Origin: CAWAHD01 sp963781785
GTDB lineage: Bacteria > Planctomycetota > Planctomycetia > Isosphaerales > Isosphaeraceae
Assembly: GCA_963781785.1 (NCBI GenBank)
Contig: CAWAHD010000002.1
Location: 5,332,001 to 5,396,000 of the forward strand
Reading direction: 5' to 3'
DNA: 64,000 nucleotides
Part shown: positions 18,491-28,800 of the stretch, piece after piece
Numbering within the stretch: position 1 is the first letter of the stretch
Layout: each line of letters starts with the position of its first letter
The notes under the pieces: generated by a model
What the model saw: the letters and a program-made list of their open reading frames with translations, nothing else
Told to the model about the DNA's origin: nothing
The model's database searches: none
Made by a program: the position numbers and the translations under genes

Positions 18491-19900
18491 ATGGTGGAAC
18501 GCTCAGCGAAGCCGAGTCGGGCCGCGGTGACAGGGCTCTTGATCGCGGCGTCAACCGCATGGTTCGGTAGCTCGGCTGGGGCCGGCGACCCCACCGGTTG
18601 GGACCGTCCCCTCGACCGGGCCGCTGCCGAGCGTGGACGGATCGCTCTCACCCTGGAGGGCTTCCTGAAGCCGGAATGGTCGGAAGCCGTCTATGCCAAT
18701 GTCGCCCGGCTCTGGGACCAGCCCGGACCGGACCCAGCCAGCGAGCCAGCCGGGTATGCCGCGGCGTTCCGGCACCATTATGGTTTGCACCCCTCTCCAT
18801 ATCCCAACGATGGGCTGCCGATGGGCCTGCGCCGTGGTCTGGGTACCGGTGGAGTCAAGACGGGCTTGCAGATCGACTGCATGCTCTGTCACGGCGGGTC
18901 GATCGGCGGCCAAAGCTACGTCGGGCTGGGCAACACCCAGCTCGACCTCAAGGCCGTGCTCTTTGAATTGACGATCGCCGACGGCAAGCGCCCACCGTTC
19001 TCGACCTTCGTCTTGAACTCGTCTCGTGGCACAAACAACGCGGGCCAGGTCGCGGCGGCGCTGTTGAGCCTGCGCAACCCCAATCTCACGTTCCGCCGGT
19101 TTCCGCTGCCCTTGGGGGCCAATCTTCCCGAAATGGATACGCCCGCTTGGTGGCACCTCAAGCGCAAAAAGACGATGTACTACGACGGGCGCACCGACGC
19201 GCGCTCGGTGCGCACCAGCATGCAGTTTCTCCTGGGCGAGAAGACCCTCGAGGACCTCAAGGCGCTGGAGCCGGTGTTCCGCGACGTTCAGGCCTTTTTC
19301 CGAAGCCTCGAGCCGCCCAAGTACCCGTTTCCGATTGACCAGACCGCGGCCGGCCGCGGCCGGGCGGTCTTTGCATCCACCTGCGTGCGCTGCCACGGTA
19401 CCTACGGCCCAGAGGGGCGTTATCCCAACAAGATCATCGCGCTCGACACAATCGGGACCGATCCTGCGCGGTCGATGGGGCTTTCCGACGGCTTGGTCGC
19501 TCACTATAACCTCACCTGGCTGGGGGCCGAGTATCCGGTTGACACCAAGCGGACGGGTTACCAGGCGCCGCCGCTGGACGGCATCTGGGCCACCGCCCCG
19601 TATTTGCATAATGGGTCCGTGCCGACCTTGCACGCTTTGCTCAAGTCGTCGAGCCGGCCCGCGCGGTTCACTCGCCCCCCGTCGACCGACTTCGCGCACT
19701 ACGACACGAGCCACGTCGGCTGGAAATTCACCGAGTTTAGCCGCGAGGAGCTGGCCTCCACGACCCGGCGGTCCCCGTTTCAAGCCAAGTTCTTGGTCGA
19801 CACCTCCCGGTTTGGAATGGGCAATCAGGGCCACACCTTCGGCGACCAGCTCACCGAGCAAGAGCGCATGGACGTGATCGAGTATCTCAAGACGTTGTGA
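18491..19900 (+). CDS. Secreted di-heme c-type cytochrome (RoxA / peroxidase-like)
   Basis: 469 residues from ATG 18491, which has GGGGAGG a few bases upstream. A signal peptide (LLIAASTAWFGSSAGAG) leads into a protein with two heme motifs: CMLCHGGS near residue 132 and CVRCHGTY near residue 297. Around the second heme are GLSDGLVAHYNLTWLGAEYP and APYLHNGSVPTLHALLKSS, which resemble the large di-heme cytochromes of the RoxA/RoxB rubber-oxygenase and cytochrome peroxidase group. The C-terminal GNQGHTFGDQLTEQERMDVI is also typical. Located in the periplasm by its signal. Substrate unknown; it could be an oxidase, peroxidase or oxygenase. Convergent with the repeat-tailed gene downstream. Confidence 0.85.
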   Translation: MVERSAKPSRAAVTGLLIAASTAWFGSSAGAGDPTGWDRPLDRAAAERGRIALTLEGFLKPEWSEAVYANVARLWDQPGPDPASEPAGYAAAFRHHYGLHPSPYPNDGLPMGLRRGLGTGGVKTGLQIDCMLCHGGSIGGQSYVGLGNTQLDLKAVLFELTIADGKRPPFSTFVLNSSRGTNNAGQVAAALLSLRNPNLTFRRFPLPLGANLPEMDTPAWWHLKRKKTMYYDGRTDARSVRTSMQFLLGEKTLEDLKALEPVFRDVQAFFRSLEPPKYPFPIDQTAAGRGRAVFASTCVRCHGTYGPEGRYPNKIIALDTIGTDPARSMGLSDGLVAHYNLTWLGAEYPVDTKRTGYQAPPLDGIWATAPYLHNGSVPTLHALLKSSSRPARFTRPPSTDFAHYDTSHVGWKFTEFSREELASTTRRSPFQAKFLVDTSRFGMGNQGHTFGDQLTEQERMDVIEYLKTL

Positions 19901-19953
19901 TCCAGTGCCAGAATTCGCCGTAGGTCGAGCGGGATCGTATGCTTCCATCTTTA

Positions 19954-20043
19954 CCTCGCCCCACCTCTCCCCCTGGGAGAGGTCCCCACACGATGTGGGG
20001 TGTGAGGGCAAGCGAGAGGTCGGCCGAAGGCCGGGTGAGGGGG
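19954..20043. repeat. Triple-hairpin REP-like element between convergent genes
   Basis: Three small palindromes in a row: ACCTCTCCC-cct-GGGAGAGGT (19963-19983), CCCCACA-cga-TGTGGGG (19984-20000) and CGGCC-gaa-GGCCG (20021-20033). All have three-base loops. It lies just after the cytochrome stop and before the 3-prime end of the opposite gene, so it may act as a two-way terminator. Similar GC-rich blocks are common genome-wide repeats in planctomycetes and other bacteria, but copy number cannot be judged here. Confidence 0.8.
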
Positions 20044-20046
20044 CCG

Positions 20047-21834
20047 AAACCGATGCCGCGCTTCCATACTCGGGCCGCAAAACCGCCGCCAGAAGACTCG
20101 AGCCAGCGAGCAAAAACAGAACGGAGAGGATCAGCTCCCGCGCCAATGAAACCTGCCGTACCCGATCCGCCTCGCTCGCAGCCACGTCACGATCGCCGGG
20201 TTGAACTTGCGATGGAACGACGTCTCCGTCGTTGGGTTCGCTGGGAAATTCAGCCACCTCACCCTCGTTGGGTTCGCTGGGAAATTCGGCCACCTTATGG
20301 TTTTCGGTCTCTGTGGGAATTCCAGCCACCTCACCCTCGTTGGGTTCGTTGGGAAATTCAGCCACCTCACCCTCGTTGGGTTCGCTGGGAAATTCAGCCA
20401 CCTCGCGGCCGGCCGCCTCGAGTTCGGCTTTTATCGATTCCATCGAATCGACCGGCTCAGGATCAACCGGAGCGATCGCATGAATGGGATCGATCGTGAC
20501 CGGCGCGGCGATCGTGCCGGTCGGATCGAAAAGACCGGGATCGCTCTCAGTCGCTGGTTGAAAGTCGTGAGAGTGCGGATCGAGCCAGCCCTCGGTGGCC
20601 TGCACTCCGAGTTCGGATATCGGATTGAGGGTTTCGGATTTCGCCTGGGGGTGGTCGGCTCGCCCATAAGCCTCCTGGGCCGCGATCCAGGCCCGGCGCT
20701 CCATCTCCGCCACGTAGCCCTCGTTGGGCGTATCGTAAATCTCATCCCAGGGTCCCGGGCCGCTCGGATCGCGGAATTCGCGGGCTTCGCGCCGCGGCGT
20801 GCGGTCGTCGTCCTTCGTCTTGCGACGAAGCTTCGCAAACGCCTCGAGGGATTTGACCATCGCCCGCTGGCTGCTCGTCGAATAGCGCCTCAGAAGTTCT
20901 CCGGTATGGCTGTCGTCGAATGACAGGCAGGCGACCTTGCGGTCTGCCTCCGCTAATGCGCGTTCTTCAGCCACAGCGAGCTTTGCCTGGAGCTGCTCGA
21001 CCGCTCGATCAACGATCGATCGCAACACCTGACGCTCTTTCTCATCGTCACCCGAGTCGAGCAAATCCGGGTACTGCCGGTCGAGGGCTCGTCGATAGCG
21101 CCGCGTACTCGACGCGCGTCAATTCGCCCCGGAGCTCCAGCCAGGCTTCGTCGCGCGCCGGGTTGGTCGTCCAGGCCCTGAAGTGGATTTCAAGTACCCG
21201 ACGGTCCCAGATCGCGGCAAGCGGATTTCTCCCGAGTAATCGAATGGCCCGGAACCTGTGGACCGCTTGCCAGCGACCGGGCGGCTCCAGGAGTGCTTTG
21301 AGCTCGGCCCACTCCGCAAGCATCAGCCGGCACCCGGGCACCGTGCGGCTCCAGGGAAGATACCAGGGTCTCGGGGTCCTCCGGATCATCCGGGATGGGA
21401 CTATACGAGACGCGCTCTCCTCCACTCAAATATTGCTCACTTCCGTAGGTTTCCATCGGACCTTGACGACTGTGGAAGAGCCGCTTGAGCAGGCCCTTGG
21501 CCTCGGTTTCGAGGCGGTGGTCCGCGTTGTCGATGTTGGCGGCAATGCGCGCGGCTTGGGCGGCGAGCGAACGCTCGAAAATCACGGAACATTGAACCGC
21601 CGAAAGGAGCAGCGTGCGCTCGCCCTCAGTCCTAGGCCCCATCGAGGAGAGCATCTCGTCGATGCGCTCTTCGACCTCCGCCTCCTGCTCGCCTGGAACC
21701 AGAAAGCGGCGCGAGCGAAACCCATGAGTCTCGGCGTTTTTCCGAGAAATTAATTTTCCAGCGACTGTCGTCGGGCCTTTTGAGCGGCTCCCGTTCAAGC
21801 GGCTGGACTCGATACGTTTTTGTGATGTTGACAT
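20047..21834 (-). CDS. Conserved planctomycete protein with GPTTVAGK motif and repeat tail (two apparent frameshifts, 3-prime end uncertain)
   Basis: Begins MSTSQKRIESSRLNGSRSKG with PTTVAGKLISRKNAETHGFR, the basic N-terminus of a large family in Isosphaeraceae and relatives. After a shift near 21355 the conserved middle GCRLMLAEWAELKALLE, RFRAIRLLGRNPLAAI appears; after another near 21095 (one base lost in a GC run) the helical part RRYRRALDRQYPDLLDSGDD and DDSHTGELLRRYSTSSQRAM follows. The tail is five imperfect copies of a 12-residue EGEVAEFPSEPN unit. In the last frame no stop occurs until deep inside the cytochrome gene, so the true end must lie near 20.05-20.15 kb and was probably lost to a further indel or to the adjacent hairpin element. 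The conserved part may bind DNA; function unknown. Confidence 0.72.
20231..20410. repeat. Five tandem 36-bp units within a coding tail
   Basis: Five head-to-tail copies (20231, 20267, 20303, 20339, 20375), each 36 bp, with the third most diverged. On the minus strand each encodes twelve residues close to EGEVAEFPSEPN. The period is a multiple of three, so copy number can vary without breaking the frame. Confidence 0.9.
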
Positions 21835-22477
21835 GTCGATTTATGCCTCGGTGATGGATAGAAGTCAGGAACTGGGCGAGATTCCGTTATTGGGACCGTC
21901 GTCGTTGGCGGGGTGAGAGAGAGGACTTTCGCGGAGCGAAAGGCGACAATGGCTTCGTGCACCGAAAGGCGACACTTGATGACCTCGATTATTAGCGCTG
22001 GTGGGATGCCGTACATTTTGCTCGGTCCTCAGACTTCGCGTAGCTTTCCAACCAGTACGATCTACAAAAATCCTGATTTTGGTGCGACATTCCGCGCGGA
22101 GTTGGGCGAAAACGGCAAAACTCGCGTCATTCCGGGGCGATGCGCTCTGTCGCAACCCGGTGCGTCCCTGAGTTCTTGGTCGAGAATCGCTACAATCGGC
22201 GCGCACTCGTCAGACAGCGACCGTCGGGGGTCTGCAAATGACCGATTTGACTGGACATGCGACCACATTCCGGTCATCTCTCGCGTGGGCGCGATCGAAG
22301 GCTGCCGTGCCGCGTCAGCGCGATCGCCGCGGCCGGCTCAGCCGCCGGGCGTCGTTCTGCAAATTCTCGTGTAAGATTCCGCGCGGCCGTGCGTACCAGT
22401 CTGTAGAAGAGGGGGATAGGCCGGGCCATCCGCTGCTGGGCGGGGGCCGCGGGAGGAAACCCCGGGGAGACCCTCGA
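21835..22477. other. Intergenic region with small hairpin repeats
   Basis: About 640 bp between divergent genes. It contains a palindrome CTTTCGC-gga-GCGAAAG (21926-21942) and two copies of CGAAAGGCGACA (near 21937 and 21965), which look like dispersed repeat debris. I see no convincing gene. Confidence 0.55.
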
Positions 22478-22807
22478 ATGAGAAGCACCCAGACCCAAAC
22501 CCAGAATTGGCAGCACGCGACGAGCTCAGACAGCACCTGGTCCGATGGCCGTAAGCTCAGCCGGAAGATTCGTGAGCTGGCCCACCGCTCGCACCGTTTC
22601 CTGAAGACGAGCCCACGGACCGATGCCCCGGTCCAGGCCGGTTCTCAGGACATGGCGGGCGAGCAGCGGGATCTCGTCGACCAGATCGACCGGCTTCCGC
22701 GGAGAATCCACGAGCACCGGACAAGCGCACTCATCCCCTGGTTTGACGCCCTCCACCACCTCGTGGAGGACCGACTGAAGCTCGCGCGAAAGGCAGGAGA
22801 ACAATGA
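22478..22807 (+). CDS. Small hypothetical protein upstream of the sigma/CHAT cluster
   Basis: A possible 109-residue protein starting MRSTQTQTQNWQHATSSDST, preceded by GGGGAGA about eight bases before ATG. The C-terminal two thirds are charged and helical (SRKIRELAHRSHRFLKTSP, DLVDQIDRLPRRIHEHRTSA, HHLVEDRLKLARKAGEQ). No known domain, signal or membrane segment. It ends 165 bp before the sigma factor start on the same strand. The opposite strand is also open here, so coding status is uncertain; the ribosome site and helix periodicity favour this frame. Confidence 0.45.
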   Translation: MRSTQTQTQNWQHATSSDSTWSDGRKLSRKIRELAHRSHRFLKTSPRTDAPVQAGSQDMAGEQRDLVDQIDRLPRRIHEHRTSALIPWFDALHHLVEDRLKLARKAGEQ

Positions 22808-22971
22808 GCATAGCGCGAACCCTCGTTGAGCCAACCGCCGCCGGCGTGCCGTGCCGCCGCCGGCCTCCGATATTTTCTGATGGCTTACCGCCTCCGGGCG
22901 TGGTTACACTCTGCTTGAGGGAAATGACCAGGTCCGGTCATCACGCACACGTCGATGGTGGACGGCGGCAC

Positions 22972-23589
22972 ATGTCAAACTCCGATACGCGAGTTTCGGT
23001 CATCGTAGGAGTCTGCCAGCAGGACCCCGAGCGCTGGCGCGAATTCGACGCCATCTACCGGCCGATCCTCCTCGCATACCTGCGCAGGCGCGGCCTGAGC
23101 AGCTCCGACGCCGGCGACGTCGTCCAGAACATTTTCATCAAGCTGCTGGCCAAGATTCACACGTACGACCGGACAAGATACCGGTTCCGCGCGTGGCTCT
23201 TCGGCGTCACGCACAACGCGCTCGTGGACCACGCTCGTCGCAAGGCCAGTCACAAGAAGGCCATTGAAGGATGGGCTCAGCACGTGCTCCAGGTCACACC
23301 CGCGGACAGCGTCGTGATGGAGCAAGAATTCCAGAGGCTGCACCGCGAGAACATTCTGGCGCATGCCCTCAAGGACGTCCGGTCGCGGGTTTCGTCCAAG
23401 GTCTGGGCCTGCTTCGAGCAGCGCGTGCTCAGGAATCGCCCCGCGGCCGAGATCGCCGCGGAGCTGCAGATCAAGTCCACTGATGCCGTCTACGTCAACT
23501 CCTGCCGCGTCATGAAGCTGGTGCGGGAGGTCTGTAAGGAATTCGACGAGGACATCAGCCATGCCTTCGACCGCGACGTGTCCCGATGA
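22972..23589 (+). CDS. ECF-type RNA polymerase sigma factor of the CHAT cluster
   Basis: 205 residues from ATG 22972 (MSNSDTRVSVIVGVCQQDPE). Region 2: EFDAIYRPILLAYLRRRGLS, DAGDVVQNIFIKLLAKIHTY and FRAWLFGVTHNALVDHARRK. Region 4: VWACFEQRVLRNRPAAEIAA, ELQIKSTDAVYVNSCRVMKL, a helix-turn-helix. The longer in-frame start at 22804 is not supported. Its last 29 bp overlap the start of the kinase gene, the same translational-coupling layout as at 8.7 kb. Because it heads the kinase/CHAT/CHAT/DUF4384 array it is the likely local regulator. It may switch on its own operon, as ECF factors commonly do (inference). Confidence 0.92.
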   Translation: MSNSDTRVSVIVGVCQQDPERWREFDAIYRPILLAYLRRRGLSSSDAGDVVQNIFIKLLAKIHTYDRTRYRFRAWLFGVTHNALVDHARRKASHKKAIEGWAQHVLQVTPADSVVMEQEFQRLHRENILAHALKDVRSRVSSKVWACFEQRVLRNRPAAEIAAELQIKSTDAVYVNSCRVMKLVREVCKEFDEDISHAFDRDVSR

Positions 23590-25521
23590 GAGCGAGTTGC
23601 TGCAAATCGCGATGGGCGACTCGGTCGACCCGGCCGTTTCCGAGCATGTCGGCGAGTGTGCGACATGTCGCTCGCAGGTGGAGCGGTTCCGGTCCGAAGC
23701 CGCGTCGCTCGTCGGGAGTTTCCCTGACGGTACGGGATCTTGTTCGACCGAGCGCCGACTGATCTGTGGGGCGAGACAAAGCCTCCGGACGCGAGCTCGA
23801 CCGTGTTACGGAAGTCCGGTGGTGCGGAGCAGGAAACGGTTTCGCCGCCGCTTGGGCCGGAGGACGTGGCCGCAGCGCGTGAGCGTGCCGAGGGCCAGAG
23901 CACGCTGCCTGACGCGATCGGCCGGTACAAGGTCGTCGGCTGGATCGACGGCGGGGGCGAGGCCGACGTGTATCGGGTTGTCCACATCAAGCTGGGCAAT
24001 GACCTCGTCTTGAAACTAGCTCGGCGACGAGCCGATGCAGAAGACCAAAAGCGCCTCGTCGAGTTGGGTCGGTTCCTGGTCGGTCTGGAGCATCCCAACC
24101 TGGTGCGGATCTTTGATCTCGATTTCCACGAAGACCGGCCGTTCCTGGTGATGGAGTACGTCCACGGCCGCAACCTGGAGGATTTTGCCCGCGACGAGCC
24201 CGTCACTCCGCGGCGCGCCGCCGAGCTGGTGGCGAAGCTGGCCGCCGTGATGGGAGTAGCCCACCGGCACGGGATTATCCACTGCGATATCAAGCCGAAG
24301 AACGTGCTGATCGACAAGCTGGGCCAGCCCCGGCTGATCGACTTCGGCATGGCCCGGCTGCGGCACGCCTGGTCCGACCAAGTCGAGTCCGCAGTCGGTG
24401 GGACGTATGCGTACATGGCCCCCGAGCAAGCGCGGCTGGAAATCGATCGGATCGGCCCGCGCAGCGACGTCTTCGCGCTCGGGGGCGTGCTCTACTTCCT
24501 CCTGACCGGCCAGCCGCCGTTCGGGGGCGAGACCGCGGGCGAAATCCGGGACCGCGCCCGCCGGTGCGAGTTCGAGGCGGGAGCTCTGCGAGCCGCCAAG
24601 GTTCCGCGCCGGCTGGAGCGGATCTGCCTGAAGGCCATGGCCCCAGACCCGGCCGGCCGTTATCCGACGGCTGAGGCTTTCCAGCAGGCAATCCAGCAGT
24701 ATCTCGCGGCGCCGAGAATCCGGGCCGCGATTGCCGGCGCCGTCGGACTTGCGCTCATGGCAGTCCTCGGCTACCGGTTCGTTCTGCCCTGGATATTCGC
24801 CACTGCCCCGTCGGAGTTAAGCGCTCCCCTCCACAATCGGGATGTCGTGGTTCCGGATGTGCCGAAGGTGGCCGAGCGCCTCAAGGGCCGGATCGATCTT
24901 CTGGTGGTCAAGTCGAAGGATGGGAAACGGCGGAGGCTGCGCCTCGAGGATCAAGGATCCGTGCCGGTGAAGGCCGCCGACGAGATCCGGATCGAGGCGC
25001 GGCTCGATCGCCCGGCATACCTTTACGTGTTTTGGATCAGCTCCGACGGCGCGGTCGCTCCGCTCTATCCATGGCAGGACCGAGATTGGTCGCAGCGGCC
25101 GGCTCAGGAACGAAAGGTCAAAACCACGGAGGTGCCGGAGATTGTCGATCAAGTAATGGATATTCCCGACTCGCCGCCAGGACTCGAGACGCTGGTACTG
25201 CTCGCGCGGGAGGAATCGCCGCTCCCGCGCGAAGCGGATTCCCAGCTCGCTGAGGGACTGTCTGGCGCGCTGGTCGCATGGTCTCCGAAGATGAAGACAG
25301 CGGTCTGGATCGAGGACGGCGAAGAGGTGGTGTTCGATTCAGCCGGCGGAGCGACGAGACAAGGCGCCGCCGAGGGTCCCTTGAGCCGAGGCATTCCCAG
25401 CAAAGAGACGCGCAAGAGCGACGACCCGGTCCTGGCGATTCGGCGGCTCTTGCAAGAAAAGGTCCAGCCGCTAGGCAGTTACAGCCAGGCCGTTTTGTTT
25501 CCCAATGATGGAGGCAAGTGA
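23561..25521 (+). CDS. Transmembrane Ser/Thr kinase with zinc-like N-terminus and outer DUF4384 domain (one apparent frameshift)
   Basis: Starts MPSTATCPDESELLQIAMGD with EHVGECATCRSQVE (H-x3-C-x2-C). One base is missing near 23720-23745, then the kinase domain follows: IGRYKVVGWIDGGGEADVYR, DLVLKLARR (Lys), HGIIHCDIKPKNVLIDK, LIDFGMARL, YAYMAPEQ. The catalytic loop is HCD rather than HRD (non-RD), and the glycine loop is altered. A membrane segment AAIAGAVGLALMAVLGYRFV (about residue 390 of the repaired protein) leads to an outer DUF4384 domain: VPVKAADEIRIEARLDRPAY, LYVFWISSDGAVAPLYPW, TLVLLAREESPLP, and a conserved end KSDDPVLAIRRLLQEKVQPL. About 653 residues. DUF4384 presumably senses something outside the membrane; the cytoplasmic N-terminus probably contacts the sigma factor (inference). 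Confidence 0.88.
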
Positions 25522-25542
25522 GTCCAACGGATTGCATCTGCC

Positions 25543-25662
25543 GTAGGTCAGGCTTTCCAGCCTGACGTTGTCGTAGGTCAGGCTTTCCAGCCTGATGTTG
25601 TCGTAGGTCAGGCTTTCCAGCCTGACGTTGTCGTGGCTCAGGCTTTCCGGCCTGACGTCCTG
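25543..25662. repeat. Four tandem 30-bp palindromic units
   Basis: Four contiguous copies starting at 25543, 25573, 25603 and 25633; the last is more diverged. Each contains the self-complementary core GTCAGGCTTTCCAGCCTGAC (stem GTCAGGCT / AGCCTGAC, loop TTCC). No spacers separate the copies, so this is not CRISPR. The same core occurs in the inverted pair at 62230-62291. The array lies between the kinase and the first CHAT gene and could attenuate or stabilise the transcript. Confidence 0.92.
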
Positions 25663-25815
25663 TTGAAGATGGCCGAGGGTCTCGCGAATCCGCCTTCCGG
25701 CAGCCCGCAGGTCTCGAGGCAGCACACGCACCGATCCAACACGATTCCCCGGAATGAGGCCCTTCGATTGGATATGAAGACAACCTCATCTCAATCCGTC
25801 GTGCGGAGTCACGCC

Positions 25816-28800
25816 ATGCCTGAGAACAGATCGCGACGAGTCCTCGCTGCACGACTCGCTGCCATCGTGGCACTGCTTGTATTGATGCTCGCTGGCCAGT
25901 CGTTCGTACCGAGGCAAATCCCCGATCCGGTCAAGGAGTTCACGCCTCAGGAGCGGCAGAAGCTTGAAGCTCATGCATCGGAGCTCTTTCAAGCCGGCGT
26001 CCGCGCCTTTCAGCAAGGTAATCTCAAGGAGGCGATCGCAAAGACCGAGGAATCCCTCCGCAATCGCGAATCGCTCTATCCCAAGGACCGCTACCCGGAA
26101 GGACACTCGGACCTGGCCAATAGCCTGAACAACCTGGGCAGCGTACTTCATGCCCAAGGCTACGACATCCAGGCTCGCCGCTACCTCGAGCGTGCCCTTG
26201 CAATGCGAGAGTCTCTGCACCCCAAAAATCGCTACCCGCGGGGACACACCGACCTGGCCAATAGCTTCTACAACCTTGGTGTCGTGCTCAACACGCAAGG
26301 CTTGCAGGGCGAGGCTCAGGGCTATCTCGAGCGTGCGCTGGCCATGCGCGGGTCGCTATACCCAAAGGACCGCTTTCCTCAAGGCCACCCCGAACTGGTC
26401 GCCAGCCTGGACCTCCTCGGCGCCGTGCTCAAAGCCCAGGGATTGTACCGCGAAGCACGTGCGTATCAAGAGCGCTCGCGTACGATGCGGCAGTCGCTTC
26501 GTTCCGAGGACGAGCGCCGAAAGCTAGCCCGAGCCTCTGAGCTGGATAAGTCCGGTGCCCAGGCCTACGAGCAAGGAGATTTCGCGAAGGCCGTTGCTTT
26601 GGAGCGGGAGTCGCTGCAGTTGCGTGAGCTCTATCCCAAAGACCGCTCAGTCCGCAGCCATGCAATACTGGCCAAAAGCCTGAACAGCTTGGCCGTCTTC
26701 CTCGATGGGCAGGGCTCGTACATCGAGGCACGAGGGTACCGCGAGAGGGCGTTGGCGATGTACGAGTCGCTTTACCCCCAAGATCGATATCCCAGCGGAC
26801 ACCCCGACCTTGAAAAGAGCCTGAACAACCTGGGCGCTTCCCTCTACTATCAGGGCTCGTACGTTGAGGCACAGCGATACCTAGAGCGTGCGCTGGCGAT
26901 GTGGGAATCGCGTTATTCAAAGGGCGTATACCCGGACGCCGACCCCTTCGTGGCCGCGTTGCTGAATAACCTAGGCCACGTTCTCCAAGACCAGGGGGCG
27001 TTCGGCCGGGCACGGGCCTGTTACGAGCGTGCGCTCGCAATGTGCAAATCGCTTTACCCAAGAGCCAGCTATCCTCAGGGCCACGCCAGCCTGGCCAATG
27101 GCCTCAAGAACCTGGGCAGCATAATGGAAGCTCAAGGGTCTTATGTCGAGGCACAGAAATCCCACGTACGGGCATTGGCCATGTACTTGCGGCTGTACCC
27201 GAAGGACCGCTATCCCCAGGGCCATCCCGACCTGGCCAGTAGCTGGAACAATTTGGGGGCCGTGAGGCGACACGAAGGCGCATACGGTGACGCGCGGGCG
27301 GACTACGAGCGCGCCCTGACGATGCGCGGGCGGCTGTTCCCAAAGGACCGCTACCCTCAGGGCCATCCCGCACTGGCCATGAGCCTGAACGATCTGGGCG
27401 GCCTGCTGCACGCCCAGGGCTACTTCGCTGATTCGGCGGTATTATTGCGCGACTCTGTCGATATGCAGAACACCCTCGCGCGAACGGTACTCGCTGTCAG
27501 TTCGGAAGCCGAAGCGATGAGCTACCTGGCCAGGCAGCCTGGAACCCTCAGTGGATTGATTTCGGTATCGCTGCGCATACCTGGCAGCAGTGACGAGACA
27601 TACCGCCGGATCTGGAACGCCAAGTCTGCCCTGACGCAGCTTCTCCGCGATCGCCAGGCCGTGACTCTCGGACGAGCTGCGGGCGATCCTGCGCTCCAGC
27701 GGACCGTGTCGGCGTGGCGCGATACACGGGCGGGGCTAGCACGGCTGATTCTCGCCACAGCCGACGGCCACGATCACCCGGAGCGGGCGGCGATGATCAA
27801 GAAGCTGGGCAACGACAAGGAACGACTGGAACGCGAGCTGGCCGCGGCCATGCCGGAATTCGCCCGCAAGAGGGCCGTGGAACAAAGCCGCCACGACGAT
27901 TTGCTCAAGGTTCTGCCCGAGGGGACCGCCGTTTTTGATCTCCTGCGATTCACCCGCATCGAGCAGGACGCCGAGGTCAAGGGAAAGAAAGGAGAGCATG
28001 CGACGCCCAGTTACGTCGGTTTCGTCCTCGCGACCGGCCAGCCCACGCAGATGGTCGATCTGGGATTGGCCCAGCCGATTGAAGACGCGATAGGTCGATG
28101 GCGTCAGGCCGTCGTCCAGGGACAGGATGATCCCGCCGCGGCTGACCTGCGCAAGCTGGTCTGGGAGCCGCTGGCTCGCAGTCTGCCGAAAGGGACGGAC
28201 ACAGTGTATCTGGCCCCTGATTTCCGGCTTTGCTATGCTCCGTGGTCGGCACTGCCGGGCGACCGACCGGGAACGGTGCTCCTCGAGCAGTACGCTCTCG
28301 CCGTCATCCCGCACGCGCCGTTTCTTCTGGACCGCTTGACCACAACCAAGTCTGTCGGCCGCGACCCCGCCAACGGAATCGTGTTGGCGGTTGGCGGCGT
28401 GGCGTACGGGCAACGACCCAAACCGGTGAAGGACGACGCGACTCGGCGTCAACTATTGGCCACGCGTCCGGCGGAAACCAAGCGAGGCGATTCGGACGGC
28501 TGGGCCGATCTCCCGGGCACGCTTGCGGAGTTGGACGCGGTCAGCGGACTGGCTGCAAGCCGCGAGATCGTGCGGCTTCAGGCTGCCGATGCGGGCACCG
28601 CGCAGCTACTCCAACAATTTCCGCGCGCCGCTGGGCGCACATCGCGACGCACGGCTTCTTTGCCAGTCCATCAATCCGATCCGTGCTCGCGCCTGACCCG
28701 AAGCTGTTCAGCAGAGTCGGCACCGAGAACGTCGGCGCCGCGCTCCGCAATCCACTGGTCCTCTCAGGCCTGGTACTGGCGGGTGCCAACGTGGCGCGAA

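Noticed and set aside
18551..20046. Continuation of the minus-strand repeat-protein frame through the whole cytochrome gene
   Set aside because: The plus strand here has a clear signal peptide, two CxxCH motifs and a ribosome site; the minus reading loses protein character after the hairpin element.
25543..25662. Possible CRISPR array
   Set aside because: The four units touch each other without spacers and there are no cas genes nearby.
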